From Coprinopsis marcescibilis (taxonomy: Eukaryota; Basidiomycota; Agaricomycetes; Agaricales; Psathyrellaceae), in NCBI GenBank assembly GCA_004369085.1, contig ML210410.1, positions 1 to 33,558 of the forward strand: 33,558 nt of DNA. Direction: 5' to 3'. Below the pieces are notes generated by a model. The model searched no databases. It saw nothing but the letters and a program-made list of their open reading frames with translations, and had not been told where the DNA came from. Shown here piece after piece: positions 9,705 through 19,716 of this stretch. Position numbers and translations under genes: made by a program. Every line of letters begins with the position of its first letter. Within the stretch, counting starts at the first letter, position 1.

Positions 9705-10916
9705 ATGGAGTCCCTCAACCTCAACACACTCGTCAGCTCTCTACCCCCAGGCCAGCAGAATGCAGAGAAAGAACTGCTCAACAATTTCAAAGGTACGCCA
9801 GGCTCTTTTTCTTCTTGTCTTATCAAGTGCAATCTTCTAACCACAACTCTTTTCCTTCCTGCATCTTCTCTGGCTGTTTATGAATGTGTATAGCGGCGGC
9901 TTTGAGTATAACCACTCTATATCGTTCTTCGAGGAAGAACTCTAAACGCGCTTACAACTTGGGGTATGCAGCTGCATGCCAGGACATGCTCAACTTTATC
10001 CAGCAGGGGGTGTCGGCGAGCGGTGAGTTGGGAGAGGGCGAACCAGGCCCTTCGAGTGCCGTCGACGGCGGTGGTATGACCATCGGCCGGGTTATGGACT
10101 GGACAGAAGCCAGGCTAGACGCAATCAAGGCGTTGGAGGAGGACGAAGACGAAGATGAGGAGCGGGAGAACCAGAAAGACCATCAGCGGAAACGAGGAGC
10201 AGGGCCATCCGCTACGACGACGACGAATGTCGTCCAATCTACCTCCTCAGCCTACCGCAAACCCGCAATGCCCAGCTCCGACCCCCACAAGATCTCTGTA
10301 AGCGCATACCGTAATGACTCGCGATGCAGTTACTCATCCATCTGACTACCAGTCTTCAACTCTACCAACGCCGAGCTCGCCAATAACACAGACGAATGCA
10401 CAACTACCCGAGCCCTGCTCGCCTTCACCTCCACCGAGCGCACCCCGCTCCACCCAGCTCCAACTCCGCTTCAGCAAATCCCACCGCCCCTCATCCAAAT
10501 CAGACCAGCCAATCCCATTCGCAGCGCAATCAGCCAATATCCCGCAATCTTCGTTCATGTTCACCGGCGAACCGCACGGCCCACCCTCGCCCCAGATGCA
10601 GATGCAAACCTTTTCCGAACCACCCATCGTCTCGATCAACGCAGGTGCCAAGCGGCGGCACGCGATGATGATGATGCTCGAGTCCGCATCGTCGCCCGGC
10701 CCCAGCTCGTCCTCACCGGCGAGCCATGGCGGTGGGTTTGGAAACGGCGTGAACGGTGGCTCGGTACCCCATCGCCGGAGGACGCGGAGCACTAGGAATC
10801 TTGCGCACGGTGCGCAGAGCCAGAATCAGAATGTGAATACGATTGTGCAGAGTCCGTCGGAGGCGATGGATGTGGAGGAGGAGGGGAGGGAGCGCAAACG
10901 GGTTGCGAGGAGGTGA
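9705..10916 (+). CDS. Fungal protein of unknown function, acidic with low-complexity C-terminus
   Basis: Three exons: 9705-9792, 9894-10297 and 10353-10916; introns are 101 and 55 nt, GT-AG; 351 residues. The N-terminal ~75 residues look conserved and helical (MESLNLNTLVSSLPPGQQNA, then ALSITTLYRSSRKNSKRAYN and GYAAACQDMLNFIQQG), followed by TIGRVMDWTEARLDAIKALE. An acidic run (EEDEDEDEE) then leads into a Pro/Ser-rich, probably disordered tail with a basic cluster RRRTRSTRN and a basic end ERKRVARR, both nuclear-type. I know this N-terminal pattern only as a recurring uncharacterised basidiomycete protein. No catalytic motif, signal peptide or membrane segment is visible. The helical head plus charged disordered tail suggests a nuclear adaptor, which is inference. 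The splice structure is well supported because all three phases agree. Confidence 0.72.
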
Positions 10917-11644
10917 TATGGGAATTCAGCATACGGGTCTTCTACGTCCTACCTAACTACATACTTTTCATCACAACTTGTTTGTTCTGTTCTGATCTGT
11001 TCCTACGCACACAACGCATAACCCACACTTCATTGATCCATTTATTTTATCTTTTTTTTCATCCATACAATCATCCTACACTCATTCACGAGCAGAATCT
11101 GCATATCACGCTGGGCATCATTCATTTTTAGTAGTAGTACATCTCGATTAAGTTTCATATCGCTCATTACCAATCACGACGGACCTTATGGCTGGGCCGA
11201 AGACGCTCTCTCCTCCCTATTCTTTCTTTCGGATTTAGCCCGATTTATTTTTTCCCACTAGCACCAGCACCGGGCCATGTGCCATTGTTACATGCAACGG
11301 GCTACCCTTCTTACGAGCAGGTCTTTAGAGGCAGGGAACAACAACAAATACAGTTGATCTGAACATGCCAAATTTTTGACTCCGGAGTGCACACGACATA
11401 CTTCAATAAAGATAAAGTCCACCACTGAGAAACTGTAAACTGATGATAAGGGTGGGTGCAATCCCAGGGGTTCCGCCACTAACTCTGAAGGAAATGAGAG
11501 GTCGAGATAAACGGTCCAACAAGTGACCGTCCTGTCCGAAGGGAACGAGGAGGCGAGGTGGGCTCGACTCCGCGTGAACACCACTTGCACAATGTAAAGC
11601 AACGGGAAATCTAGGATATGAATTCTAAACAACGAGTGACAGGT
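10917..11644. other. Convergent 3' region between the unknown-function gene and the MICOS gene
   Basis: About 730 bp between two convergent stop codons. It is pyrimidine-rich near 10940-11120 and shows no supportable gene; the minus frame at 11288-11632 has no recognisable domain. Both transcripts probably end here. Confidence 0.45.
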
Positions 11645-12622
11645 CTACACAAGACGTTTCTCTTCCCCAGCTTTTGCCGGTGGGGCAGGGACGACAGCAG
11701 CGGGTTCAGCCGGTTTGACCTCCTCGACCTTCTTCTCCAGCACAGACTGAGCCTCCTCTTTCACCTGCGCAACCACACCCTCACCCAGCCCCAGCGTCTC
11801 CTTTATCTTCAACCCTGTGACATCCTGGACCTTGTCAAGACCCTTGACCGCCCTCTCGCCCACCTTCTCCCTGGCATCACGATACGCCTCCCTCGCCCGC
11901 TCCCATGCCATCGCACTGTGGGCCTTTGCGATTTCGTGTTTGTGCGCAAAGGCCGGGAAGTATCTCTCCTCAACGCTCCCGAGGTAGTTGGAGAGGTTGG
12001 TCGTCGTCTGTGGGAGGAAGTGGTTCGCGGAGACGAGGAGGAAGATAGGCGGTAGGAGGATCCGGGTGAGGATTATGCGGTTGCGTGCGAGGATGCTGCC
12101 TGTAAGGGTTGACACTCCCACGTAGAGCAGGCCTGGCGTTAGGTTTTCGGTCGGGGAGATTATGGATTTGACGCGGTCTGTTTCAATTGAGGTTGGGTTA
12201 GCGAAACGTATCTTTGTTTTTATCGTCTAGCGTATGATGCAGCGAGTAACGCACTTTCAAATGCCTGTTCGACGCCAATCCATTTGGAGACCCAGCCTTG
12301 GACGTAGGCATGTCCTCCTGCGTAGGTATTTTGCAGGTGTTTGCGGTACACGCTGATATGCAGCGCGAGCGGGCTGGGCGACTCTGCAAGGAGGACCTGC
12401 GGCTCTGCTGCAGGGTATATCGAGAGCTACGGGCTTGTTAATAGCTTCCGTATGCCAAATGTACTGCACTTGCCTTTTCGCGAGGCGATTCAACGAGGGT
12501 AACAGCGCCAACGGCCGCTGCGAGCATGGCCCGCTTAGGCTGCAAATCCAATCTTTAGCTGATTGTCTTCTCTATTTCGTTCCAATCGACCTACTCACCA
12601 TACGAGATGCAACTCGATACAT
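11645..12622 (-). CDS. MICOS complex subunit Mic26/Mic27 (apolipoprotein O family)
   Basis: Four exons on the minus strand: 12599-12622 (only 8 codons), 12474-12539, 12255-12426 and 11645-12177; 264 residues. The order fits the ApoO family: a short N-terminus (MYRVASRM...RAMLAAAVGAVTLVESP), YAGGHAYVQGWVSKWIGVEQ, then ENLTPGLLYVGVSTLTGSIL and ILLPPIFLLVSANHFLP, two membrane segments (about 103-118 and 122-143) with a Gly-rich glycophorin-like motif. YFPAFAHKHEIAKAH and a charged helical tail ending in an Ala/Pro-rich stretch follow. The family shapes cristae junctions in the mitochondrial inner membrane and binds cardiolipin; this role is by homology. Intron 2 (12427-12473, 47 nt) needs a GC donor (AAG|GCAAGT), since no GT donor nearby keeps the frame. 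Introns 1 and 3 are GT-AG (59 and 77 nt). Confidence 0.85.
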
Positions 12623-13528
12623 GCCGCCGAGCTAGACGAACGAGATGGGTAGAGACAGAAAACAGTCACGCTTGCCACTGCACGAACAATTCTTGCCAAG
12701 CCGGAGGCTGTCGGGATGATGCCATCAATTCCATCATTGCAGTCTGCGGTATTCTACTTGATTTTCTAGCCCGTGTTCTACGCTGAGTATCATTTACATG
12801 AGACATTTGCAGGGAGAAAAGTGCGAAAGTGTTCTGTCCGGTTAAATTACATATGTCCGTTGCAACTGGATAAACCGCTGTGTAGTACCGGGGTGTCTAC
12901 AACATGGTCCTACCAGAATGTGTCCAGTGACATTCGAAACGCGCTGACCTCCCTCTCTTCTCCCGAGTTGATTTTCGAATTAATGGTCGCAGAATTCGAG
13001 TGTTGTGTATTCAGTCCAGCCACTGGACCCAGCCTTCGAACTGCCCATCATTCATCAAACGGAGTCTGCTCGTTGTTTGGCAACGCTCTCCAAACGTAAT
13101 GCGCACAGACCGGGCGCTTACCTTGTGAGCAAACCCAACTCCCCTGCCCTGCAAACTGAGATCATGAACGGATTGACAGATGAGAGATGGCGTATGTGTA
13201 TGTTTTCTCTGCATCACCGAAGAAGATAAGAAGAAAGCCACGAATACCTACGAATGCGTACTGCCATCTAGTGCCATTCAATTGTGAAGGGTGGTTTGAT
13301 CTGTTGGTTGTTGTCAGGATCATGATACGAAGACCCATCGACTCGGAGAGACTTGTTCATCAAGTTTTTGTTGGAGGGTTCTTACATAGCCCTTTGTGTG
13401 TACAGGTCCTGGGGATGCATCCTTTATAATCCGGGTAGTCTTGGTAAGGGCTTTCTGACCTCCAGTATCATCTATCCACCTTCCTCTGACCGGGTCTTAG
13501 TGCTGAGCACAGTCCCATCCTAATCATC
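12623..13528. other. Divergent intergenic region between MICOS and kinase-like genes
   Basis: About 900 bp with no supportable gene. The frames at 12773-13099, 13005-13229 and 13187-13429 overlap one another and lack recognisable content. It must hold both promoters. Confidence 0.4.
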
Positions 13529-15077
13529 ATGTCGCTTCGCACGCACAAGTCCATGAAATCATTACTCAAAAGTCAAAGCCGGAGCACCCTAGGCCTCCGC
13601 AAACACAGACACACACCCTCACTCGACAAATCAGAGGTCTACTGGCGAGACCACTACACCTGGTTCCTAGAGCAAGGATACAAGCTCCCGGCACGCTATA
13701 ACCCCGACTGGACAGCCTCGGCTGCATTCACCGCCCCCACCACATCCGATACAGTCTCCATCTCATCACGGCTCGCTGACTGGGAGGAATCGGCGATTGT
13801 TAATGTATGTGTACAGTTAATTTATCCTTTTTTGACTAATGGTATTATTGTTAGAGCGCGTCAATGACTGTACCAGCCCTCCAAGTCCCCACAGGCCGCA
13901 AAGTGTTGCTAAAACGCGTCTTACACGACGCATCACCAGACGAAGTCCCCATCCTCACCTACTTCTCCCGGATCCCGCTCAACACCGACACCCGCAACCA
14001 CTGTATCCCGATTCTTGGTGTCCTCCGGCCGCCTTCAACCCGAACACCAGCTGACCCCGAAAAGACACTAACAAGCTCAGATCATCTCGACGAATTGGAC
14101 GTCGTAGCAGTCCTACCGACCACGACGGCTTTCAACGATCCAGAATTCGACACAATCGGAGAAGCCGTCGACTTCATCCGGCAGATCCTGCGAGGCTTCA
14201 GGTTCCTACACCACCACCGCGTCGCACACCGTGACATCAGAATCGAAAATCTCGTCCTCGAAACCAACTCTGTCGGCTCCTACTCGCATAAGCACAAGCA
14301 TAAGCATAGTAACTCAGCCAACGCCCCACCTCCAAACCCACCCAACTCTGCCAGCATCAAAAGCCCGACCAACGTCTACTCCACCAACCCAAACGGTGCG
14401 ATCAGCCATCGCAAGCTTCGGAAACCAGCTGCGAGCCAGGGATCTCCCGAGCGAAGCCGGCTAAAGCTTGAGAAACGACCGACGCGGACGGAGAGACGTC
14501 CGAGATATATGATTACTGGGTTCAGCAGCTCCGTACACTTTGGTCTCGAGCATGGAAACGAGGACGAGAAAACGAAACCCCCCCATGCCGTCCTCGCACC
14601 GACGAGTACGGATCCGACCCTTCCTGAACTCGCAGACCCAACACGGCTCTACGATCCCTTCCCAATCGACGTCTTCTGCTTGGGGAACTTGCTCAGGATG
14701 GAATTTATCGATGTGCGTTTACTTTTTTCTTAACAATCCCACACGATAAGAGTGGTACTGATCTTCATACACAGGGAAACACGCGTAATTTATTCCAAAA
14801 CGGCAGATACGGGTTCGATTTCCTACGTCCACTCGTAGACGCCATGACCAAGCCTGACCCACGCGCCCGAGTCACCATGGCCGAAGCGCTCAAGATGCTC
14901 GACAACATCATCAAAAAGACTGGCTGCTACAAGCTACGCTCACGCTCGCGCCTCGTGCCAGGGCGATATGCGCCTCAGACAAAGTTTCTCGATACCGTGA
15001 AGGAGAGGGTGCACCACTGGAGGACCACAATAGCTTACATCGCGAGAGGACTCCCTGCGGTCCCTGCAGACCCTTGA
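13529..15077 (+). CDS. Protein kinase-like protein, probable pseudokinase
   Basis: Three exons: 13529-13804, 13855-14712 and 14775-15077; introns are 50 and 62 nt; 478 residues. A Lys-rich N-terminus precedes YWRDHYTWFLEQGYKLPARY. Kinase-fold landmarks follow: GRKVLLKRVL (Lys112 as the ATP-binding Lys candidate), IRQILRGFRFLHHHRVAHRD with HRD at 217-219 and Asn at 223 (HRDIRIEN), and YDPFPIDVFCLGNLLRMEF, equivalent to the F-helix region. The DFG position reads ITGFSSS near 314, so the metal-binding Asp is missing. Between HRD and that motif is an insert of about 95 residues, where active kinases have about 20; it contains HKHKHKHS and a Pro/Ser/Asn-rich low-complexity part. I infer no or weak phosphotransfer and perhaps a scaffold role. 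Kinase-like families of this kind are expanded in Agaricomycetes. Its stop is only about 100 bp from the convergent F-box copy B stop. Confidence 0.78.
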
Positions 15078-15178
15078 CTCCTATTAATTAACCTGTTCAT
15101 AAAGCTACCTATAAGCAAAAACATTTTACAATCTAAATTTACGCATCTCTTTGGAAGATATTCCGCCATTGTCCCATC

Positions 15179-16690
15179 CTAGTCCCCAATAAGCCTCGGT
15201 GTACTCCTGGAGCACTGGAACCAGGGTATGTCACGTTTCGGCTTGGATTCACTGATAATCTCGAAGTCCAAGTCCACCCCTGGAACCTCCAACACAACAT
15301 CATTCTCGGCTGGTGGGTCCCCGGATCCATAGCACAGAACCTTTACAGAACGAAGTTTCGAATCTGGCAAGGACGCACGAGATAGGACCATTGAATACAC
15401 CTCCGGGCCATCTTCACTATTGCACAACCGCAGCTCCAGCTTCTCCAGCTGCGGCAGTAGCAAAGGCCCCATCCCCGGAGTACCGTCCAATCCCAGTTGT
15501 GGACGTCCCAGCATCTCAATCGCCACAGTTCCAACTTCATCAATCAACACCAAGTGCTTCACATCTCCTAACGCCGGAGAAGCGAGCGCCTCAACAAGAC
15601 CCTCGTTCGAGAACGAGCACGTGAAGTAATGCAGCGTCGTTTGAGAGCGGGTGAGTAAGTCTTCGAGTGCAGACATTAGTTCGTTTGGCGTTCCCTTGGG
15701 ATCGTGGGGTTTGCGATAGATGTTGAAAGGACAGACGAGTTCTTTGAGGGAAGGAAGCTTTAGGTGTGGCAGGATCTTGGAGAGGTGGAATTCTGGCCCG
15801 AGGATCAGCGTCTCCAATGCCGGGAGGTGCAGCTCGCTGTGCATTTGAATTCCACCTCCACCGTGGACAAGGGGTTCGACTTCAAGTAGGAAAAGGGACA
15901 GTGTACGGAGGGAGGTGCATGATTCGGAAAGAAATCGGAAGAGCGGTCTGTCGTCCGGCAACGGGAAGAAAGGGAACTGGAGCTCCCCGATCTTTTCAGC
16001 CGGAAGCTTGCAGATTGAGTCCAGATTGACGGAGGAGATCATAAAGCCTTCCATAAACCGATAGGAGAGCCGCCGCAGGTTTGGAGCAGATCGAATAAAC
16101 ACCTGGAGATGTTCGTGTCCAGGTCCGAGGCATTCTACCGGATCATTGATCTCGATGCGCACGTCTGTGAGGTCGACCGGGACCACTTTTCCCTCGATGG
16201 CGTCGCGCATAACACTCGTCACTTCGTACTCCAGTGTGAGGCTGAAGTAAATCTTGCCCCATCGCGGAATGGTATCGCGGAGTAGCGGGAAGAGGCTGAT
16301 GCCCCAAAATTTCTGCTTCCCGTGTATGACAAATGCGATATCCAGCAGTGCATTGCCCGATCGTTCAATCCAGAGAGGTAGTAAAGTGCGGTCGAAATGG
16401 GTGGGGTTATTGATGTAGATCGAGGACCATAGATCCCGAGTGGACATCGCCAATTTCCGCCATCTCGAAGAGACTTGCCCTAAAATTATTGGGGTGGCGT
16501 CAGCATTTTCATAGGCCCTGATGGTTCCAATCGATCCAAGCTCTGGGTTGTGCACGGGTAGTGTTTTGTTGCACTTGCCGCTGCGTACATGCGTATAGGC
16601 GTGGAAGACCTGACTCAACAGTTCTTCGGGGAGTATGTCGAAGTAGTCCGTTGTTTCATGAGAGTTCGAGCCTTTACAAGCTTTTTCCAT
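15179..16690 (-). CDS. F-box protein, copy B (intact paralog of copy A)
   Basis: Single exon, 503 residues. The frame is open further upstream, but ATG 16690 (MEKACKGS) is chosen because it aligns with the start of copy A and its preceding sequence aligns with copy A's non-coding leader. F-box-like domain: DILPEELLSQVFHAYTH, PIILGQVSSRWRKLAM, LWSSIYINNP. LRR-like repeats follow to the C-terminus (LRRLSYRF, LRTLSLFLL, LETLILGP, LKELVCPF, LEKLELRL). Residue 107-108 region LLPLWIERSG keeps the Trp lost in copy A. The C-terminus ends RLIGD at a TAG; copy A continues about 12 residues, and alignment suggests that a 3-nt deletion (TACCTG region) created this stop in B. Role by homology: substrate adaptor of a SKP1-cullin-F-box ubiquitin ligase; the substrate is unknown. 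Confidence 0.82.
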   Translation of the reverse strand: MEKACKGSNSHETTDYFDILPEELLSQVFHAYTHVRSGKCNKTLPVHNPELGSIGTIRAYENADATPIILGQVSSRWRKLAMSTRDLWSSIYINNPTHFDRTLLPLWIERSGNALLDIAFVIHGKQKFWGISLFPLLRDTIPRWGKIYFSLTLEYEVTSVMRDAIEGKVVPVDLTDVRIEINDPVECLGPGHEHLQVFIRSAPNLRRLSYRFMEGFMISSVNLDSICKLPAEKIGELQFPFFPLPDDRPLFRFLSESCTSLRTLSLFLLEVEPLVHGGGGIQMHSELHLPALETLILGPEFHLSKILPHLKLPSLKELVCPFNIYRKPHDPKGTPNELMSALEDLLTRSQTTLHYFTCSFSNEGLVEALASPALGDVKHLVLIDEVGTVAIEMLGRPQLGLDGTPGMGPLLLPQLEKLELRLCNSEDGPEVYSMVLSRASLPDSKLRSVKVLCYGSGDPPAENDVVLEVPGVDLDFEIISESKPKRDIPWFQCSRSTPRLIGD

Positions 16691-16780
16691 GTCTAACCGA
16701 GAGAGCAAAACAAGTTGGAGGTGGAGATCAATGAGGAAGGAAAGAAAGCAAGAAGGGATCCCACCGCCGCGCCCCTCAGG

Positions 16781-16790
16781 CATATAAAGC
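16781..16790 (-). promoter_or_regulatory. TATA-like box of F-box copy B
   Basis: On the minus strand GCTTTATATG lies about 95 nt upstream of the ATG at 16690. It sits inside the promoter block shared with copy A, next to the common CAGCTTGTCG segment. Confidence 0.4.
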
Positions 16791-16827
16791 CCAAACAACG
16801 ACAAGCTGGGATCATATAAGCAAGATG

Positions 16828-16866
16828 ACTACGACTACCACCGAGAATAATATATGTAGTCGTAGT
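16828..16866. repeat. Perfect 11-bp inverted repeat between F-box copies B and C
   Basis: ACTACGACTAC at 16828-16838 and GTAGTCGTAGT at 16856-16866 are exact reverse complements with a 17-nt A/T-rich spacer. The pair lies upstream of copy B and just past the stop of copy C (16906). Copy A's promoter has only a single GTAGTCATC at the matching place, so the inverted repeat looks specific to B. It could be a binding site for a dimeric factor, a 3'-end hairpin of C, or a footprint of a small insertion. Confidence 0.6.
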
Positions 16867-16905
16867 GAATTTACTTCTCGTTAGGCATCGCTTAACTTGT
16901 ACTGA

Positions 16906-18357
16906 CTATTTCCACATATGGACCGTTTCAGGGCAGGGTTGGAACCCAGACATAATCTTGTGTTCAGGACCATTCCAGGCATAATGACCTCCGTAGATCA
17001 ATTTCAACAGTACGTTTGGGATGACGAGTGACAAGTCCAAAGGAAACCTGGACTGTCCGTAAAGAATCGCTTTGACCGCTTGAAGCGCGATGGGCTGCTG
17101 GGCGGAGTGAGCGGACAGCGGAGTGGTCCGCGAAAGAGCCACGGAGGAGAGTAGCCCGTCGCGCGAAGTGCATGCGTCCAAAATCAGTGTCTCGAGCTTT
17201 GGAAAGAGTTGCAAAGTGGGAGTATGGATTAGAAGCTCCAATGTTTCACTCTCGATAGCCCCAGGAAGGGCAAGAAGCTTGAGGTCAAGAAGGGCGGGGG
17301 AATGGAAAAGGTCTTTGAGGTCCACTTCATGGAAGCAACATGTGAGCCTTTCCAATGTAGCATTTGACCGGTATATCAGATCTTCTAATGAGCCGACGAA
17401 CGTGCTTCGGTATGGGTCATGTCGTCGGTTGTGGAATTGGAAGAGGAGGTTGAGTTCCTTCAAAGAAGGAAGCTCAAGGTGCGGGAACACCGCCGAGATA
17501 GCGGACGAAGGTCCCCCTACGGTAATCGATTGAAGTTCAGGGAGGAGTGTCGATGAAATCGGAATATGGGAGGCTTTTTCCGAGGCAAAGCCCTCCAGGG
17601 CATACAACGATAGAATCTGCAGGGATTGGCACGATGACAGGAATGGGAATAAGATATCCGCAAAGATCGATGAGAGTTGAAGCTCTGTCAAGCAATGTCC
17701 AGACAGATGTCGTATAGGATTGAAATATTTCCTAGGACGGCGCAGTACCCCAATCACAAAACGAAGGGCAAAAGTTTGCAACTTTGGGGCATGCTGAACG
17801 AAGTTGTAAAGAACCTGGAGGTCAGGTGTCTGTACACCGCCAACTTCGACGCGAAGATCTTGGAGGTTTGTCGGCAGAATTGTATGGGAATGGCCGAGCA
17901 GGAATCGCTGCGTGGGCTCCGATAGTTGAAAGCTGAGATAGACTCGCTTCCAGCGTGGAATTAGAGGCCGAAGTTGGGAGAGAATCTCTCTGGTGGTGTA
18001 ATCGTCGTCCTGCTGCACCTGCCGCTTAACAAGGGAAAGCTCGAGCTGAGAGGTGCCCGAGCGCTCAATCCAAGAAGCCAAGATGGGGATTTCCTTTAGA
18101 GAAGGATTGTCGATATAGATTGATGACCATATAGTCGATGTTGTTAGCGCTATGGAACGCCAGCGAGAGGAAACTTGTCCTAATATGATTGGGTTGGTTT
18201 GCGCCTCCTTGCCCGAATGTATTGCTCCGAATCGCCACACTTTCGACGAGACCGGTTTGTGTATGTCTTGCCGCGAGGAGAAATGAGTGTATTCGTAGAA
18301 GGTCTGAGATAGCAGCTCGTCGGGAAGCAGCCCTATTCGGTCAGTTTCCACTTCCAT
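16906..18357 (-). CDS. F-box protein, copy C (diverged paralog)
   Basis: Single exon, 483 residues, ATG 18357. F-box-like domain at the N-terminus: MEVETDRIGLLPDELLSQTF, then NPIILGQVSSRWRSIALTT and IWSSIYIDNP, continuing ILASWIERSGTSQLELSLVK. The rest is LRR-like (LQTFALRF, LTELQLSS, LQILSLYALEG, LKELNLLFQF, LETLILDAC). It shares the layout and the PIILGxVSSRWR signature with copies A and B but is clearly more diverged. It lies 215 bp upstream of copy B on the same strand, a head-to-tail pair. Function inferred as an SCF substrate adaptor; no substrate can be named. No stop, frameshift or intron is visible. Confidence 0.8.
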   Translation of the reverse strand: MEVETDRIGLLPDELLSQTFYEYTHFSSRQDIHKPVSSKVWRFGAIHSGKEAQTNPIILGQVSSRWRSIALTTSTIWSSIYIDNPSLKEIPILASWIERSGTSQLELSLVKRQVQQDDDYTTREILSQLRPLIPRWKRVYLSFQLSEPTQRFLLGHSHTILPTNLQDLRVEVGGVQTPDLQVLYNFVQHAPKLQTFALRFVIGVLRRPRKYFNPIRHLSGHCLTELQLSSIFADILFPFLSSCQSLQILSLYALEGFASEKASHIPISSTLLPELQSITVGGPSSAISAVFPHLELPSLKELNLLFQFHNRRHDPYRSTFVGSLEDLIYRSNATLERLTCCFHEVDLKDLFHSPALLDLKLLALPGAIESETLELLIHTPTLQLFPKLETLILDACTSRDGLLSSVALSRTTPLSAHSAQQPIALQAVKAILYGQSRFPLDLSLVIPNVLLKLIYGGHYAWNGPEHKIMSGFQPCPETVHMWK

Positions 18358-19716
18358 TGTATGTCACGGAGAGCAAGAGACGACTCAGAAGCAAATGACA
18401 GTTAACTTGTGGCTGTGTGTTTCCCACCAAGAATTCGGATGGCCGCTGAGTCCCTTTCAAGGTTATCCGGGCGAATCCACCCATAGAACAGAGGTAAATT
18501 CTTGAGCGAGTTTAAAATATGCAACGTTCGAATTGGAGCGGGGTTGTTGGCGATTACGAGTAATCATCCATGACGGTCGGTGGTTGCGGGGGGCAACTGA
18601 CATATGTAAACGTGGGCGTACCTATGACAAGTACTCGGAGGTTCGACATAAAACCCTGGTCAGAGTTGTTTCAAAGCGTCGTAAAATCTATGAAACAATG
18701 TCACGCAGAGACAGCCTGAGAACCTGTATACAAACTTACAAGTGTCAAGATTATTTTTCTAGTCTTGTCCGACGCTTGATCAAGGTCGTCCCCTTGGACT
18801 CAGACTCGTATGATAGAGTTGAGATTGGAGCATCTTTGATGCACAATGTCGCAGAAGACTGGCTACCAGCCAGAAAGATTGAGTTGAGTGGGCCAGCAAC
18901 AACTGTCACGCGTCGTCAATAGAACAGCAATGACTCGTACCGTGCTCAAGAATGGCGGTGTGTGCGTGTAGTGGTGAAAACCTGAAGGAATAAGTTCTGG
19001 AGTGACTTACGCGAAATTGAACCCAAAAAAGTCCTCCTGACACCCCAACAGGATAGGTCATATCTGGATGCACTCAAGCACATAGCAGTGTCCATAAGAA
19101 CTATCAACCTTGTGGCCCGTTACGCATACGAAGCCATCACCCTTGTAGCTGAAATCCAGCCGAGGCTACCGGCCCAAGCAAATGCAGAAAATATAGCGAA
19201 CTAGTTGATAGTGAAAGCGAATGATACCTGACTATGGGAGCTTAACTCCCCGGTTCCGAGCTCCAGTGTAGGGCGGCCTGAAACACGTGCGACAGTTCTG
19301 CTGGAGGAGGACGGAGTAGGGTCGAGTCTTAGATGGGGTATAGTTAGCTAGCACTGTACCTTGTAGACTTGACAAACCTTGGGACCCATGCCGGAAATAT
19401 CATGATGATGCTGATGATGAATGTCACCACCCTTCCAGCATTCTTCAAAATTTATTGTTTGGCCCTTTCAGCCCCTATTTCTCGGAAGCGCTTGGCGTCG
19501 GGGCGAACCACTTGGCGTTTGAAAGTAAACAGGGCGGGTTGAAAATCGATTGCTATCTAAGCTTTAAGTTTAACTACCGATACAACTCGTGGAATCTACG
19601 GACGCCATTACAAAAAAGAGGAAACCAACTATTAGCGGAAAGAATAGATAAGTATATTCCTTATTAAATATTTGCTGCCAGCGGAACCTTGTCGCATGGA
19701 ACGCAACGAAGACGAA
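18358..19716. other. Intergenic region between F-box copy C and the peroxidase
   Basis: About 1.36 kb, upstream of copy C and downstream of the peroxidase stop. The longest frame (18533-18922 plus, 129 codons) has no recognisable domain or splice context. A short ATG/GAT microsatellite-like stretch is at 19401-19423. Nothing else supportable. Confidence 0.45.

Noticed and set aside
10346..10792. 148-codon minus frame, Gly/Glu-rich
   Set aside because: Antisense to the Pro/Ser-rich exon of the unknown-function gene; composition artefact.
16691..16804. N-terminal extension of F-box copy B (38 codons)
   Set aside because: It aligns with the non-coding leader and TATA region of copy A, so it is 5' untranslated sequence.
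18533..18922. 129-codon plus frame between copy C and the peroxidase
   Set aside because: No recognisable domain, no splice partners, composition like random intergenic sequence.
19235..19290. tRNA-like GGTTCCGAGCTCC segment
   Set aside because: I could not pair an acceptor stem or anticodon arm around it; no tRNA called.
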